The position numbers and the translations under genes are program-made. Shown piece after piece: positions 35,909 through 45,675 of a stretch of 64,000 nucleotides of DNA. The notes under the pieces were generated by a model. It saw only the letters and a program-made list of their open reading frames with translations, made no database searches and was not told where the DNA came from. Within the stretch, counting starts at the first letter, position 1, and the number at the start of each line of letters is the position of its first letter. Origin of the DNA: Pseudomonas neuropathica (lineage in GTDB: Bacteria; Pseudomonadota; Gammaproteobacteria; Pseudomonadales; Pseudomonadaceae); contig NZ_JACOPX010000002.1 in the NCBI RefSeq assembly GCF_015461835.1, positions 186,001 through 250,000 on the forward strand. The letters run 5' to 3'.

Positions 35909-36391
35909 TCAGCTCAGCGCTTTTTCAATCGCATGCACAATGGTCGGATCATCCGGCGCCGTGCGCGGCGAGAACCGGGCCAGCACCCGGCCGTCCTTGC
36001 CGAGCAGAAACTTCTCGAAATTCCAGGTGATGTCACCGGGAAACTCCGCGCCCTCGCCCGCCAGCAGACGGTAGAGCTGATGCCGTTCGTGACCGTTGAC
36101 TTCGAGTTTGCTCGACAACGGAAACGTCACGCCATAGTTGAGGCTGCAGAACTCCTGAATGTCCTTTTCAGAACCGGGTTCCTGGCCGGCAAACTGGTTG
36201 CACGGCAGGCCCAGCACGCTGAAACCTTTGCCTTTGTATTGCTGATAGAGGTTTTCCAGCGCCGCGTACTGTGGGGTCAAGCCGCATTTGGAGGCGACGT
36301 TGACCACCAGCACGACTTGGCCCTTGAACGGCGCCAGCGGTAGCTCCTGACCATCCAGGGCTGTCAACTTAAGGTCGTGAAAAGCACTCAT
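35909..36391 (-). CDS. gpx: Glutathione peroxidase family protein
   Basis: A 160-residue thiol peroxidase. Seen: catalytic cysteine in NVASKCGLTPQYAALENLY (about 30-48), glutamine in LGLPCNQFAGQEPG near 66, and tryptophan in DITWNFEKFLLG near 127: the Cys-Gln-Trp triad. The protein uses Cys instead of selenocysteine, as in other bacteria. Reduces hydroperoxides, probably with thioredoxin. Start 36391 is chosen because GGAG lies 7 nt upstream; the frame extends to 36403. Neighbour slyD is on the same strand, an order conserved in P. aeruginosa. Confidence 0.95.
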   Translation of the reverse strand: MSAFHDLKLTALDGQELPLAPFKGQVVLVVNVASKCGLTPQYAALENLYQQYKGKGFSVLGLPCNQFAGQEPGSEKDIQEFCSLNYGVTFPLSSKLEVNGHERHQLYRLLAGEGAEFPGDITWNFEKFLLGKDGRVLARFSPRTAPDDPTIVHAIEKALS

Positions 36392-36463
36392 GACGAACTC
36401 CAAGATTCCCGTGTTCTACTCGAAACAGCCACTTGGCAAGGTCACCAAGGACAGCCGCGGACT

Positions 36464-36485
36464 AAAAAGGCGCCCGCAGGCGCCT
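36464..36485 (-). terminator. Rho-independent terminator of slyD
   Basis: On the minus strand GGCGCC-TGCG-GGCGCC followed by TTTTT, 30 bp after the slyD stop. A compact 6-bp stem of pure GC with a U-run. Confidence 0.8.
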
Positions 36486-36514
36486 CTCCAGTACTCGAAG
36501 CTTAGCGCAGAAAA

Positions 36515-37000
36515 TCAGTGGTGATGGCCACCTTCGCCATGGACGTGGCCATGAGCGATTTCTTCCTGGCTGGCATCACGGATGTCAACGATCTTCACTT
36601 TGAAGTTCAGGCGCTGACCGGCCAGTGGGTGGTTACCATCAACCGTCACGTCGTCGCCGTCGAGGTCGCGGATGGTGACGATTTGCATCTGGCCGTCCGG
36701 CGCCGAAGCGTGGAACTGCATGCCGACTTCCAGCTCGTCAACGCCTTCGAACATGCTGCGGCTCAGGGTGCTGACCAGCTCAGCGGCGTATTCGCCGTAA
36801 GCGTCTTCCGGCTCAACGGAAACTTCCAGCTCGTCACCAACAGCTTTGCCATCCAGAGCTTTTTCCAGGCCCGGGATGATGTTGCCTGCGCCTTGCAGGT
36901 AGACCAGCGGAGCGCCGCCGGCGGAGCTGTCGATGACCTCACCAGCGTCGTTGGTCAGGGTATAGTCGATGGAGACAGCCTTATTGGCGGCGATCAGCAT
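36515..37000 (-). CDS. slyD: SlyD-type FKBP peptidyl-prolyl isomerase
   Basis: A 161-residue cytosolic chaperone and prolyl isomerase. Seen: FKBP core LTNDAGEVIDSSAGGAPLVY (about 15-34), GAGNIIPGLEKALDGKAVGD, VEPEDAYGEY, inserted flap with GMQFHAS, and a His-rich end HGHVHGEGGHHH that binds nickel or other metals in the family. Start 37000 is chosen; the open frame reaches 37081 but the extra residues are unlike SlyD. A divergent DUF3565 gene overlaps its 5' end. Confidence 0.94.
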   Translation of the reverse strand: MLIAANKAVSIDYTLTNDAGEVIDSSAGGAPLVYLQGAGNIIPGLEKALDGKAVGDELEVSVEPEDAYGEYAAELVSTLSRSMFEGVDELEVGMQFHASAPDGQMQIVTIRDLDGDDVTVDGNHPLAGQRLNFKVKIVDIRDASQEEIAHGHVHGEGGHHH

Positions 37001-37295
37001 GGGGCGAGACCTTTTGCATAAGAATATAGAAAGGCCAAGTTTAGCGAAGCAATCGCGCGAAAGCGAACACAACCCGGACAAACGGGTTTCGACGATCGCA
37101 GGCTTTCATCAGGACGAGGACGGTCACTGGGTCGTCGAGCTTTCCTGTGGCCACACCCAGCACCTGCGCCATCAGCCGCCCTGGCAATCGCGTGCCTGGG
37201 TGCTGGACCCGACGCAACGTATTGAAAAAATAGGCCAACCCTTTGCCTGCGGTTGGTGCGCACAAGGCTCGGTTAGCGATAACCTTGGCGACTGA
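36999..37295 (+). CDS. DUF3565 protein
   Basis: A small protein of up to 98 residues whose last 65 match the DUF3565 family: STIAGFHQDEDGHWVVELSC, GHTQHLRHQPPWQSRAWVLD and a C-terminal FACGWCAQG, which gives a probable zinc or metal site from Cys and His. The start is uncertain: ATG 36999 overlaps the divergent slyD start, and TTG 37014 is an alternative. Function unknown. It lies between slyD and pta in the place where P. aeruginosa has ackA. Confidence 0.72.
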   Translation: MGRDLLHKNIERPSLAKQSRESEHNPDKRVSTIAGFHQDEDGHWVVELSCGHTQHLRHQPPWQSRAWVLDPTQRIEKIGQPFACGWCAQGSVSDNLGD

Positions 37296-37355
37296 ATTTC
37301 GGTAGTCAGCCAGACATAAGCTGACACCATTGCCATGCAACTTTAGAGAATTCGC

Positions 37356-39455
37356 ATGCAAACTTTTTTTATCGCGCCCACCGATTTTGGTGTGGGTCTG
37401 ACCTCCATCAGCCTCGGGCTGGTGCGCACGCTTGAGCGCGCCGGGCTGAAAGTCGGCTTCTTCAAACCGATTGCCCAGCCGCATCCGGGCGACACTGGCC
37501 CTGAGCGCTCGACTGAACTGGTAGCACGTACTCACGGCCTGAAACCACCGCAACCACTGGGCCTGGCCCACGTTGAGCGGATGCTCGGCGATGGTCAGCT
37601 CGATGAGCTGCTCGAAGAAATCATCACCCTCTATCAGCAAGCCGCCATCGGCAAAGACGTGCTGGTTGTGGAGGGCATGGTGCCGACCCGCAGCGCCAGT
37701 TACGCCGCGCGGGTCAACCTGCATTTGGCCAAGAGCCTCGATGCCGAGGTGATTCTGGTCTCGGCCCCGGAAAACGAAGTGCTCGCCGAACTCTCCGGGC
37801 GCGTCGAATTGCAGGCGCAATTGTTCGGTGGCCCAAAAGATCCGAAAGTCCTCGGGGTGATCCTCAACAAGGTCAAGACCGACGAGAGCATGGACGCCTT
37901 CGCTGCGCGCCTGAAGGAGCATTCGCCGTTGCTGCGCAGCGGTGATTTCCGCCTGCTCGGCTGCATTCCCTATCAGCCGGAACTCAACGCACCACGTACC
38001 CGTGACGTTGCCGACCTGATGGGTGCACAAGTGCTTAATGCCGGTGATTACGAAACCCGCCGGATGACCAAAATCATCATCTGCGCGCGAACCATGCGCA
38101 ACACCGTCGAGCTGCTCAAGCCCGGCGTGCTGGTGGTGACGCCGGGCGATCGCGACGACATCATCCTCGCCGTCAGTCTGGCCGCGATCAACGGCGTGCC
38201 GCTGGCCGGCCTGCTGCTGACCAGCGACACCCTGCCCGATCCGCGCATCATGGATCTGTGCCGTGGTGCGTTGCAGGCCGGTTTGCCGGTGCTGTCGGTG
38301 AGCACAGGCTCCTACGACACCGCCAACCTGCTCAACGGTCTGAACAAGGAAATCCCGATTGACGACCGCGAGCGTGCGGAGATCATCACCGATTTCGTCG
38401 CCAGCCATCTCGACGCCAAATGGCTGCACCAGCGCTGTGGCACGCCGCGGGAAATGCGCCTGTCGCCAGCGGTGTTCCGCTATCAGTTGATTCAGCGCGC
38501 GCAAGCGGCGAACAAACGCATCGTCCTGCCTGAAGGCAGCGAGCCGTTCACCGTGCAAGCGGCGGCGATCTGTCAGGAGCGCGGTATAGCCCGTTGCGTG
38601 TTGCTGGCCAAACCGGAAGACGTCGAAGCGGTCGCTCGCGCCCAAGGCATCATCTTGCCGCCGGGCCTGGAGATTCTCGATCCGGACCTGATCCGCGAGC
38701 GCTACGTCGAGCCGATGGTTGCCCTGCGCAAAACCAAAAGCCTCAACGCACCGATGGCCGAACAGCAACTGGAAGACACCGTTGTGATCGGCACCATGAT
38801 GCTGGCGCTGGACGAGGTCGACGGTCTGGTCTCGGGCGTGATCAACACCACTGCCAACACCATTCGCCCGGCCCTTCAGTTGATCAAGACTGCGCCGGGC
38901 TGCACGCTGGTGTCGTCGGTGTTCTTCATGCTCTTCCCAGAGGAAGTGCTGGTTTACGGCGACTGCGTGATGAACCCGCACCCGAGCGCCAGCGAACTGG
39001 CCGAGATCGCGTTGCAAAGCGCCGACTCGGCCGCTGCATTCGGCATCACCCCGCGCGTGGCGATGATCAGTTACTCCAGCGGCGAATCGGCCACCGGCGA
39101 AGAAGTCGAGAAAGTCCGCGAGGCCACCCTGCTCGCCCATGAACAACAACACTCCCTGCTGATCGACGGCCCGCTGCAATACGACGCCGCCGCCAACGCA
39201 GAAGTCGCCCGGCAACTGGCGCCAAACAGTCAGGTCGCCGGTCGCGCCACAGTGTTTGTGTTCCCCGATCTGAACACCGGCAACACCACGCACAAAGCCG
39301 TACAACGCAGCGCCGATTGCGTCAGCCTCGGGCCGATGCTGCAAGGCTTGCGCAAACCGGTGAATGACTTGCCACGCGGCGCGCAAGTCGACGACATCGT
39401 CTACACCATCGCCCTCACCGCGATTCAAGCCGCCAACCGACCTATGGATGTGTAA
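37356..39455 (+). CDS. pta: Phosphate acetyltransferase
   Basis: A 699-residue long-form Pta that interconverts acetyl-CoA and acetyl phosphate. Seen: N-terminal P-loop-like domain (TDFGVGLTSISLGLVRTLER, 8-27), central DRTGG region around residues 215-330, and C-terminal PTA domain from about 370 with LPEGSEPFTVQAAAICQERG, VSGVINTTANTIRPALQLIK and ISYSSGESATGEEVEKVREA. The acyltransferase gene starts directly after its stop. The partner ackA is not adjacent in this window. Confidence 0.96.
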   Translation: MQTFFIAPTDFGVGLTSISLGLVRTLERAGLKVGFFKPIAQPHPGDTGPERSTELVARTHGLKPPQPLGLAHVERMLGDGQLDELLEEIITLYQQAAIGKDVLVVEGMVPTRSASYAARVNLHLAKSLDAEVILVSAPENEVLAELSGRVELQAQLFGGPKDPKVLGVILNKVKTDESMDAFAARLKEHSPLLRSGDFRLLGCIPYQPELNAPRTRDVADLMGAQVLNAGDYETRRMTKIIICARTMRNTVELLKPGVLVVTPGDRDDIILAVSLAAINGVPLAGLLLTSDTLPDPRIMDLCRGALQAGLPVLSVSTGSYDTANLLNGLNKEIPIDDRERAEIITDFVASHLDAKWLHQRCGTPREMRLSPAVFRYQLIQRAQAANKRIVLPEGSEPFTVQAAAICQERGIARCVLLAKPEDVEAVARAQGIILPPGLEILDPDLIRERYVEPMVALRKTKSLNAPMAEQQLEDTVVIGTMMLALDEVDGLVSGVINTTANTIRPALQLIKTAPGCTLVSSVFFMLFPEEVLVYGDCVMNPHPSASELAEIALQSADSAAAFGITPRVAMISYSSGESATGEEVEKVREATLLAHEQQHSLLIDGPLQYDAAANAEVARQLAPNSQVAGRATVFVFPDLNTGNTTHKAVQRSADCVSLGPMLQGLRKPVNDLPRGAQVDDIVYTIALTAIQAANRPMDV

Positions 39456-40358
39456 ATGCTGGATTTTCTACCTGCACCCGTGCGCGGCGTGATCGCTTCG
39501 CTGCTGTTGGCACTCAATACGATTCTGCTGTGCTCGTTTCTGTTCTGCGTAGCGCTGATCAAAGTGCTGCCGTTCGACCTCGCCCGACGCGCCTCGCTGT
39601 GGTTGATGAGCCACACCCACGAAGCGTGGATCAGCAACAACAAGGGCTGGATGAACCTGGTACGGCGCACCCGCTGGCACATCAGCGGCCTGCAAGGTCT
39701 CGACTACCAGCACTCGTACCTGATCACCAGCAATCACCAGAGCTGGGTGGATATTCTGGTGCTGCAATACGTGCTCAACCGAAAGATCCAACCGCTGAAG
39801 TTCTTCCTCAAACAGGAGCTGATCTGGGTGCCGGTGATCGGTCTGGCGTGGTGGGCGTTGGGCTTTCCGTTCATGAAGCGCTACTCCAAGGCGTATCTGG
39901 CCAAGCATCCGGAGAAGAAAGGCAAAGACCTCGAAACCACCCGCAAAACCTGCGCGAAGTTTCGCGATAACCCAGTCGGGATATTCAACTTCGTCGAAGG
40001 CACGCGCTTCACCGAAGGCAAGCATGCGCAGCAGCAGTCGCCGTTCAAATACCTGCTCAAGCCCAAGGCTGGCGGGATCGCCTTTGTGCTGGATGCAATG
40101 GGTGAACAGCTGGAGTCGATCGTCAACGTGACCATCCACTACCCGGCCGGGCGTCCGGGGTTCTGGGATTTGCTCTGCGGTAATGTGCGCGAAGTGGTGG
40201 TGCACTTTGAAGAGCTGAAGATTCCGCAGCAGTTCATTGGCAAGAATTACGATCAGGACGGCGAGTATCGCCTGCAGTTCCAAGGCTGGATCAATCAACT
40301 GTGGCTGGACAAGGATGCGCTGCTCGAACAGATGCACCGCGAATATCCAGCGAATTAA
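39456..40358 (+). CDS. PlsC-like acyltransferase
   Basis: A 300-residue membrane-associated acyltransferase (YihG-like 1-acyl-glycerol-3-phosphate acyltransferase family). Seen: an N-terminal hydrophobic anchor (about 8-32), catalytic SNHQSWVDILVLQ (about 91-103, HxxxxD), FLKQELIWVPVIG, NFVEGTRFTEGKH near 175 and a C-terminal soluble region. Acyl transfer to a glycerolipid is inferred. It starts at once after the pta stop codon. Confidence 0.9.
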   Translation: MLDFLPAPVRGVIASLLLALNTILLCSFLFCVALIKVLPFDLARRASLWLMSHTHEAWISNNKGWMNLVRRTRWHISGLQGLDYQHSYLITSNHQSWVDILVLQYVLNRKIQPLKFFLKQELIWVPVIGLAWWALGFPFMKRYSKAYLAKHPEKKGKDLETTRKTCAKFRDNPVGIFNFVEGTRFTEGKHAQQQSPFKYLLKPKAGGIAFVLDAMGEQLESIVNVTIHYPAGRPGFWDLLCGNVREVVVHFEELKIPQQFIGKNYDQDGEYRLQFQGWINQLWLDKDALLEQMHREYPAN

Positions 40359-40360
40359 AG

Positions 40361-40443
40361 ATCAAAAGATCGCAGCCTTCGGCAGCTCCTACAGGGTGTA
40401 CGCCGATCCAATGTAGGAGCTGCCGAAGGCTGCGATCTTTTGA
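40361..40443. repeat. REP-like palindrome (GATCGCAGCC type)
   Basis: Near-perfect inverted doublet: AAAAGATCGCAGCCTTCGGC and AGCTCCTACA on the left, and the mirror image on the right, about 25 bp apart, just after the acyltransferase stop. Confidence 0.9.
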
Positions 40444-40457
40444 CACTCTCAAAGCGA

Positions 40458-40498
40458 CAAAAAAGCCCGCCGATGATCACTCATCGGCGGGCTTTTTC
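40458..40498. terminator. Bidirectional rho-independent terminator
   Basis: AAAAAA, GCCCGCCGATGA / TCATCGGCGGGC around a 3-nt loop, then TTTTT: a 12-bp stem ending the pta-acyltransferase transcript and cysNC on the other strand. Confidence 0.93.
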
Positions 40499-40537
40499 TT
40501 GCAGCTTGAAGCTAGAAGCCAGTCGCTGCTTCAGTGC

Positions 40538-42436
40538 TTAGATCGCGCCACGCTGACGCAGCAGATCCAGCACTTGCTTGACGCTGTCTTCCAGACTCAG
40601 TGTCTGCGTGTCGATCACCAGATCGGCATTCAGCGGCACGTCGTACGGGAAGGATTCACCCGGGATGTTATCGCCAGCGGCGGCATACAGACCTTGCGGA
40701 TCACGCTCAGCGCACACGGCCGGCGAGGCCTGCACGTAGACCGTCAGCAGACGATCCTTGCCGATCAGATCCTTGGCCTGCTCGCGACCTTCAGCGCTTG
40801 GCGCGACGAACGCCGCCAACGTCAGCAAACCGGCTTCGTTGAACTGACGCGCGACGTGCGCGGCACGACGCCAGTTTTCCGTACGGCCGGCGCGATCCTG
40901 TGGCAGACCTTTGTTCAAGTCATGACGCAGGTTCTGGCCATCCAGCACAAACACCGCACGGCCCAGGTCGAACAGCTTGCGCTCGACCGCGTAAGCCAAC
41001 GTGCTCTTGCCCGCGCCCGACAGGCCGCTGAACAGCACGGTTGCCGGTTGCTGGCCGAAGCGCTGGGCACGTTCTTCAGTGGCCACGTGCGCCAGTTTGC
41101 CGTGGTGCGTGGCAGTGCCATGGGTCACTGGCTGCGCGACGATCATGCCGGCACCGACGGTGCCGTTGGTCAAGCGATCAATGACGATGAACGCGCCGGT
41201 GGTGCGGTTGCTTTCGTAACCGTCGAGGGCGATCGGCGCGTCGAGCGCGATCTTTACCTTGCCGATTTCGTTGAGCTGCAACGCGCTCGCCGGGCCTTCT
41301 TCCAAGGTGTTCACGTCGACCTTGTTGACGATGCTGGCGATCGAGCCCGGCACGTAACTGGTGGCGCGTTTGATGTCGTATTTCTTGCCCGGCAGCATCG
41401 GCTCTTCAGCCATCCACACCAGCATCGCTTCGAAGCTGTCGGTGACCGGCGGCACGTTGTCGGCATGCACCAACAGGTCGCCACGGGAGATGTCGATTTC
41501 GTCTTCCATGGTCAGCGTTACAGCCTGACCTGGACCGGCGTGCTCCAGCTCACCTTCGAAGGTGACGATGGATTTCACCCGGCTGCTCTTGCCCGACGGC
41601 AGCACCACGACTTCGTCACCCTTGTGCACGATGCCGCTGGCCAGGGTGCCGGCGAAACCACGGAAGTTCAGGTTCGGACGGTTGACGTACTGCACCGGGA
41701 AACGCAGATCGGTGAAGTTGCGATCGCCCGCAACTTCCACGGTCTCGAGGATTTCCATCAGCGACTGGCCGGTGTACCACGGCGAGCGCTCGGACTTGTT
41801 CACCACGTTGTCACCCTTGAGGGCAGACATCGGCACGAAGTGCATGCTGGTCGGCTTCATCTTCAAGCCTTCGGCGAACTTCAGGTAGTCAGCCTTGATC
41901 GACTCGAACACGCCTTCATCGAAGTCTTTCAGGTCCATCTTGTTGATGGCGACGACGATGTGTTTGATCCCCAACAAGGACGCGATGAAGCTGTGGCGAC
42001 GGGTCTGGGTCTGCACGCCGTAACGCGCGTCGACCAGAATGATCGCCAGGTCACAGGTGGACGCACCGGTGGCCATGTTGCGGGTGTACTGCTCATGGCC
42101 GGGGGTGTCGGCGATGATGAATTTGCGTTTGGCGGTGGAGAAATAGCGGTAGGCGACATCGATGGTGATGCCCTGCTCGCGCTCGGCCTGCAGACCGTCA
42201 ACCAGCAATGCCAGATCGATGTCGTCACCGGTGGTGCCGACTTTCTTCGAGTCGCGGGTGATCGCTTCGAGGTGATCTTCGTAGATCATCTTCGAGTCGT
42301 GCAGCAGGCGCCCGATCAGGGTGCTCTTGCCGTCATCGACGTTACCGCAGGTCAAAAAGCGCAGCAGTTCTTTACGTTCGTGCTGGCCCAGGTAGGCGAG
42401 GATGTCCTCGCTGATCAAATCAGAAACATGCGACAT
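40538..42436 (-). CDS. cysNC: CysN-CysC fusion: sulfate adenylyltransferase large subunit / APS kinase
   Basis: A 632-residue bifunctional enzyme. Seen: CysN GTPase domain with P-loop [19 protein letters not shown] (about 31-49), DTPGHEQY near 109, NKMDLKDFD near 165, then beta domains, and a C-terminal CysC APS-kinase domain starting near 450 with its own Walker [16 protein letters not shown] (about 463-477) and [13 protein letters not shown]. Activates sulfate to APS and then PAPS. cysD lies 9 nt upstream; the pair is an operon. Fused form is common in Pseudomonas. Confidence 0.97.
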   Translation of the reverse strand: MSHVSDLISEDILAYLGQHERKELLRFLTCGNVDDGKSTLIGRLLHDSKMIYEDHLEAITRDSKKVGTTGDDIDLALLVDGLQAEREQGITIDVAYRYFSTAKRKFIIADTPGHEQYTRNMATGASTCDLAIILVDARYGVQTQTRRHSFIASLLGIKHIVVAINKMDLKDFDEGVFESIKADYLKFAEGLKMKPTSMHFVPMSALKGDNVVNKSERSPWYTGQSLMEILETVEVAGDRNFTDLRFPVQYVNRPNLNFRGFAGTLASGIVHKGDEVVVLPSGKSSRVKSIVTFEGELEHAGPGQAVTLTMEDEIDISRGDLLVHADNVPPVTDSFEAMLVWMAEEPMLPGKKYDIKRATSYVPGSIASIVNKVDVNTLEEGPASALQLNEIGKVKIALDAPIALDGYESNRTTGAFIVIDRLTNGTVGAGMIVAQPVTHGTATHHGKLAHVATEERAQRFGQQPATVLFSGLSGAGKSTLAYAVERKLFDLGRAVFVLDGQNLRHDLNKGLPQDRAGRTENWRRAAHVARQFNEAGLLTLAAFVAPSAEGREQAKDLIGKDRLLTVYVQASPAVCAERDPQGLYAAAGDNIPGESFPYDVPLNADLVIDTQTLSLEDSVKQVLDLLRQRGAI

Positions 42437-42445
42437 GACAGCCCC

Positions 42446-43363
42446 TTAGAAATAGCCTTGACGTTTTTTATCTTCCATCGAGCCTGCGCCATCGTGGTCG
42501 ATGACTCGGCCCTGGCGCTCGGAAGTTCGCGTCAGGAGCATTTCCTGAATGATGTCCGTGAGGCTTTCGGCCTCGGACTCCACCGCGCCCGTCAACGGGT
42601 AGCAGCCAAGGGTACGGAAACGCACTTTCTTTTTGACGATGCGCGCTTTGTCTTCATCGGACAGGTGCTCGAGGATGCGCTCGTCGTCGATCATGATCAG
42701 CGTGCCGTTCTTCTCGATCACTTCGCGTTCGGCGGCGAAGTACAGCGGCACAATCGGGATGCCTTCGAGGTAGATGTACTGCCAGATGTCCAGTTCGGTC
42801 CAGTTCGACAGAGGGAATACGCGAATGGATTCACCCTTGTTGACCTTGCCGTTGTAGACGTTCCACAGCTCCGGGCGCTGGTTTTTCGGGTCCCAGCGGT
42901 GCTTGCTGTCGCGGAACGAATACACGCGCTCTTTGGCGCGGGATTTCTCTTCATCGCGACGGGCGCCGCCGAACGCTGCGTCGAAACCATGTTTGTCGAG
43001 CGCCTGTTTCAGGCCTTCGGTTTTCATGATGTCGGTATGCTTGGCGCTGCCGTGGGTGAACGGATTGATGTTCTGCGCCACGCCATCGGGGTTGATGTGA
43101 GTGATCAGGTCCAGGCCCAGTTCTTCGACCATCTTGTCGCGGAACTTGTACATTTCCTGGAATTTCCAGCGGGTGTCGACGTGCATCACCGGAAACGGCA
43201 GTTTGCCCGGGAAGAACGCCTTGCGTGCCAGGTGCAGCATCACGGCGGAGTCTTTACCGATGGAGTACAGCATCACCGGGTTATCGAACTCGGCGGCTAC
43301 CTCGCGGATGATGTGGATGCTTTCCGCCTCCAGCTGTTTCAGATGCGTCAGTTTGTCGACCAT
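42446..43363 (-). CDS. cysD: Sulfate adenylyltransferase small subunit
   Basis: A 305-residue ATP-pyrophosphatase-fold subunit. Seen: PP-loop [18 protein letters not shown] (about 33-50), [22 protein letters not shown] near 136, [15 protein letters not shown] [15 protein letters not shown], and C-terminal REGR/RQGR-like [25 protein letters not shown]. With CysN it makes APS from ATP and sulfate. First gene of the cysD-cysNC operon. Confidence 0.97.
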   Translation of the reverse strand: MVDKLTHLKQLEAESIHIIREVAAEFDNPVMLYSIGKDSAVMLHLARKAFFPGKLPFPVMHVDTRWKFQEMYKFRDKMVEELGLDLITHINPDGVAQNINPFTHGSAKHTDIMKTEGLKQALDKHGFDAAFGGARRDEEKSRAKERVYSFRDSKHRWDPKNQRPELWNVYNGKVNKGESIRVFPLSNWTELDIWQYIYLEGIPIVPLYFAAEREVIEKNGTLIMIDDERILEHLSDEDKARIVKKKVRFRTLGCYPLTGAVESEAESLTDIIQEMLLTRTSERQGRVIDHDGAGSMEDKKRQGYF

Positions 43364-43505
43364 GGCTACTCACGAAAGCTTTCTTATGAACGGCCAGCGG
43401 GCCGTGTTCGAGCGGGGAATCCTAGCACAGCGACCTTCTTCTAATCAGGACGCTGGCTAGAACGAAAGGGCATATGAATATGCCCACTCGTTTGGGCGCC
43501 GCCTC

Positions 43506-43593
43506 CTGTAGGAGCTGCCGAAGGCTGCGATCTTTTTGATCTGGTCTGTTAAAAACAAGATCAAAAGATCGCAGCCTTCGGCAGCTCCTACAC
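43506..43593. repeat. REP-like palindrome (GATCGCAGCC type)
   Basis: Inverted doublet TGTAGGAGCTGCCGAAGGCT and GATCTTTTTGATC on the left with the mirror copy ending AGCTCCTACA on the right. Located between cysD and the nif3-like gene. Confidence 0.92.
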
Positions 43594-43609
43594 AGGGAAC
43601 GGCGTGGAG

Positions 43610-44368
43610 TCAGATCGGGTTGGGGCAGTCGATGAAGATGTGTTCGACGGCGAAGCGTTTTGCCAGGTAGTCGCCCAAGGCCTGTACGCCGTAGCGTTCG
43701 GTGGCGTGGTGGCCGGCGGCGATGAAGCTGATGTCGTTTTCGCGGGCGCTGTGGAAGGTCTGCTCGGACGCCTCACCGCTCAGGTACAGGTCGACGCCGG
43801 CAGCGATGGCCTGATCGATATAGCCCTGACCGCCGCCGGTGCACCAGCCAACCCGGCGAATCATCGGGCTACCTTCGATCAGCAGCGGTTCGCGGCCCAT
43901 GGTTTCCTGCACCTTGCGGGCGAAATCGCGCGCGGTCATCGGATCCTTCAAGGAGCCGACCAGACCGACAATTTTCAGATTGTCCGGATCCAGCGGACCT
44001 TCAACGGTGATGTCCAGTTGGCGAGCAAGCTGCACGTTATTGCCAACATCCGGATGCAGATCCAGCGGCAAATGGTAAGCGAGCAGACTGATGTCGTGCT
44101 TGAGCAACGTCTTCAGTCGACGCTGCTTCATGCCAGTGATGCACGGGTTCTCGCCCTTCCAGAAGTAACCGTGGTGCACCAGCACCAGATCCGCCTCGGC
44201 TTCGACGGCGGCATCCAGCAACGCCTGACTGGCAGTGACGCCGCTGACGATGCGCATCACTTGCGGCCGGCCTTCGACCTGCAAACCATTGGGGCAATAA
44301 TCGGCAATTTTCGAGCTGCTGAGGTAACGGTCGGCTTCTTCGACGAGGGTGCTGAGGGCAACGGCCAT
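43610..44368 (-). CDS. Nif3-like dinuclear metal centre protein
   Basis: A 252-residue member of the Nif3/YbgI (GTP cyclohydrolase 1 type 2-like) family. Seen: SSKIADYCPNGLQVEGRPQV (about 18-37), metal-ligand LVLVHHGYFWKGENP near 62, and GHHATERYGVQALGDYLAKRF near 218 with paired histidines. Forms hexamers with a dinuclear metal site; function is unsettled. Divergent from algW, in the place known from other Pseudomonas. Confidence 0.9.
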   Translation of the reverse strand: MAVALSTLVEEADRYLSSSKIADYCPNGLQVEGRPQVMRIVSGVTASQALLDAAVEAEADLVLVHHGYFWKGENPCITGMKQRRLKTLLKHDISLLAYHLPLDLHPDVGNNVQLARQLDITVEGPLDPDNLKIVGLVGSLKDPMTARDFARKVQETMGREPLLIEGSPMIRRVGWCTGGGQGYIDQAIAAGVDLYLSGEASEQTFHSARENDISFIAAGHHATERYGVQALGDYLAKRFAVEHIFIDCPNPI

Positions 44369-44389
44369 GAAAGACTCCTAAATATCCCG

Positions 44390-44417
44390 TTCAGAGGCGC
44401 GCGCGGCCTCGTATAAT
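44390..44417 (+). promoter_or_regulatory. Sigma-70-type promoter of algW
   Basis: TATAAT at 44412-44417 with TTCAGA 16 bp upstream (44390-44395). It ends 54 bp before the algW ATG. The -10 is perfect, the -35 only fair. Confidence 0.5.
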
Positions 44418-44471
44418 GCGCGACATTATGGGCGGTCTGACCCCGCCTGCAACTTTTCCAGGACGTGCTTA

Positions 44472-45629
44472 ATGCTCAAGGCGCTGCGTTTTTTCGGCTG
44501 GCCGTTGTTGGCCGGTGTGCTTATCGCTCTGTTGATTATTCAGCGTTACCCACAGTGGGTCGGGCTTCCGAGCCTCGACGTCAACCTGCAACAGGCCCCG
44601 CAAACCACCAGCGTGCAACAGGGCCCGGTGTCCTATGCCGACGCGGTGACCATTGCCGCGCCTTCGGTGGTCAACCTCTACACCACCAAAGTCATCAACA
44701 AACCGGCGCATCCGCTGTTTGAGGATCCGCAGTTTCGGCGCTTCTTCGGTGACAACTCGCCGAAGCAGAAACGCATGGAATCGAGCCTCGGTTCCGGCGT
44801 GATCATGAGCCCGGAAGGCTACATTCTGACCAACAATCACGTGACCAGCGGCGCGGACCAGATCGTGGTCGCCCTGAAAGATGGCCGCGAAACCCTCGCC
44901 CGCGTCATCGGCAGCGACCCGGAAACCGATCTCGCGGTGTTGAAAATCGATCTGAAAACCCTGCCGGCCATCACTGTCGGCCGCTCCGACAACATTCGCA
45001 TCGGCGACGTTGCATTGGCCATCGGCAACCCGTTCGGCGTTGGCCAGACCGTGACCATGGGCATCATCAGCGCCACCGGGCGTAACCAGTTGGGCCTGAA
45101 CAACTACGAAGACTTCATCCAGACCGACGCGGCGATCAACCCGGGTAACTCCGGCGGAGCGCTGGTCGATGCCAACGGCAACCTTACCGGCATCAACACG
45201 GCGATCTTTTCCAAGTCCGGTGGCTCGCAGGGCATCGGCTTTGCGATTCCGGTGAAACTGGCAATGGAAGTGATGAAGTCGATCATCGAGCACGGTCAGG
45301 TAATTCGTGGCTGGCTCGGCATCGAGGTGCAGCCGCTGACCCAGGAACTGGCCGAGTCGTTCGGCTTGTCCGGGCGTCCGGGGATTGTCGTCGCGGGGAT
45401 CTTCCGCGATGGCCCGGCGCAGAAGGCCGGCCTGCAACTGGGTGACGTTATTCTGAGCATCGATGGCGAGCCGGCCGGAGATGGTCGCAAGTCGATGAAC
45501 CAGGTCGCGCGGATCAAGCCGACCGACAAAGTGACGATTCAGGTGATGCGCAACGGCAAAGAACTGAAGCTCACCGCGGAAATCGGCCTGCGTCCGCCAC
45601 CGGCGCCGGTGAAAGAAAAAGAAGAATAA
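44472..45629 (+). CDS. algW: AlgW/DegS-type periplasmic serine protease
   Basis: A 385-residue membrane-anchored trypsin-like protease. Seen: N-terminal signal-anchor helix (about 7-25), catalytic histidine in ILTNNHVTSGADQ (about 120), aspartate in DPETDLAVLKID (about 150), serine in TDAAINPGNSGGALVDANG (about 225), then a single PDZ domain (about 280-370) with RGWLGIEV. In P. aeruginosa AlgW senses misfolded envelope proteins and cleaves the anti-sigma factor MucA, freeing the alginate sigma factor. Chromosomal place next to hisC is as expected, apart from the TonB/DUF4198 insert. Confidence 0.95.
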   Translation: MLKALRFFGWPLLAGVLIALLIIQRYPQWVGLPSLDVNLQQAPQTTSVQQGPVSYADAVTIAAPSVVNLYTTKVINKPAHPLFEDPQFRRFFGDNSPKQKRMESSLGSGVIMSPEGYILTNNHVTSGADQIVVALKDGRETLARVIGSDPETDLAVLKIDLKTLPAITVGRSDNIRIGDVALAIGNPFGVGQTVTMGIISATGRNQLGLNNYEDFIQTDAAINPGNSGGALVDANGNLTGINTAIFSKSGGSQGIGFAIPVKLAMEVMKSIIEHGQVIRGWLGIEVQPLTQELAESFGLSGRPGIVVAGIFRDGPAQKAGLQLGDVILSIDGEPAGDGRKSMNQVARIKPTDKVTIQVMRNGKELKLTAEIGLRPPPAPVKEKEE

Positions 45630-45675
45630 AACTTCGTTCGCGCCAAGCGCGCTAATAAAAGACACTCTCAACAGG

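Noticed and set aside
37041..39428. Long open frame on the - strand opposite pta
   Set aside because: Shadow of pta codon bias; no ribosome site, no family motif.
40301..43444. Very long open frame on the + strand (over 1000 codons) opposite cysNC and cysD
   Set aside because: Mirror of the GC-rich codon pattern of cysNC and cysD; its translation is His/Gln/Asp-rich with no recognisable domain.
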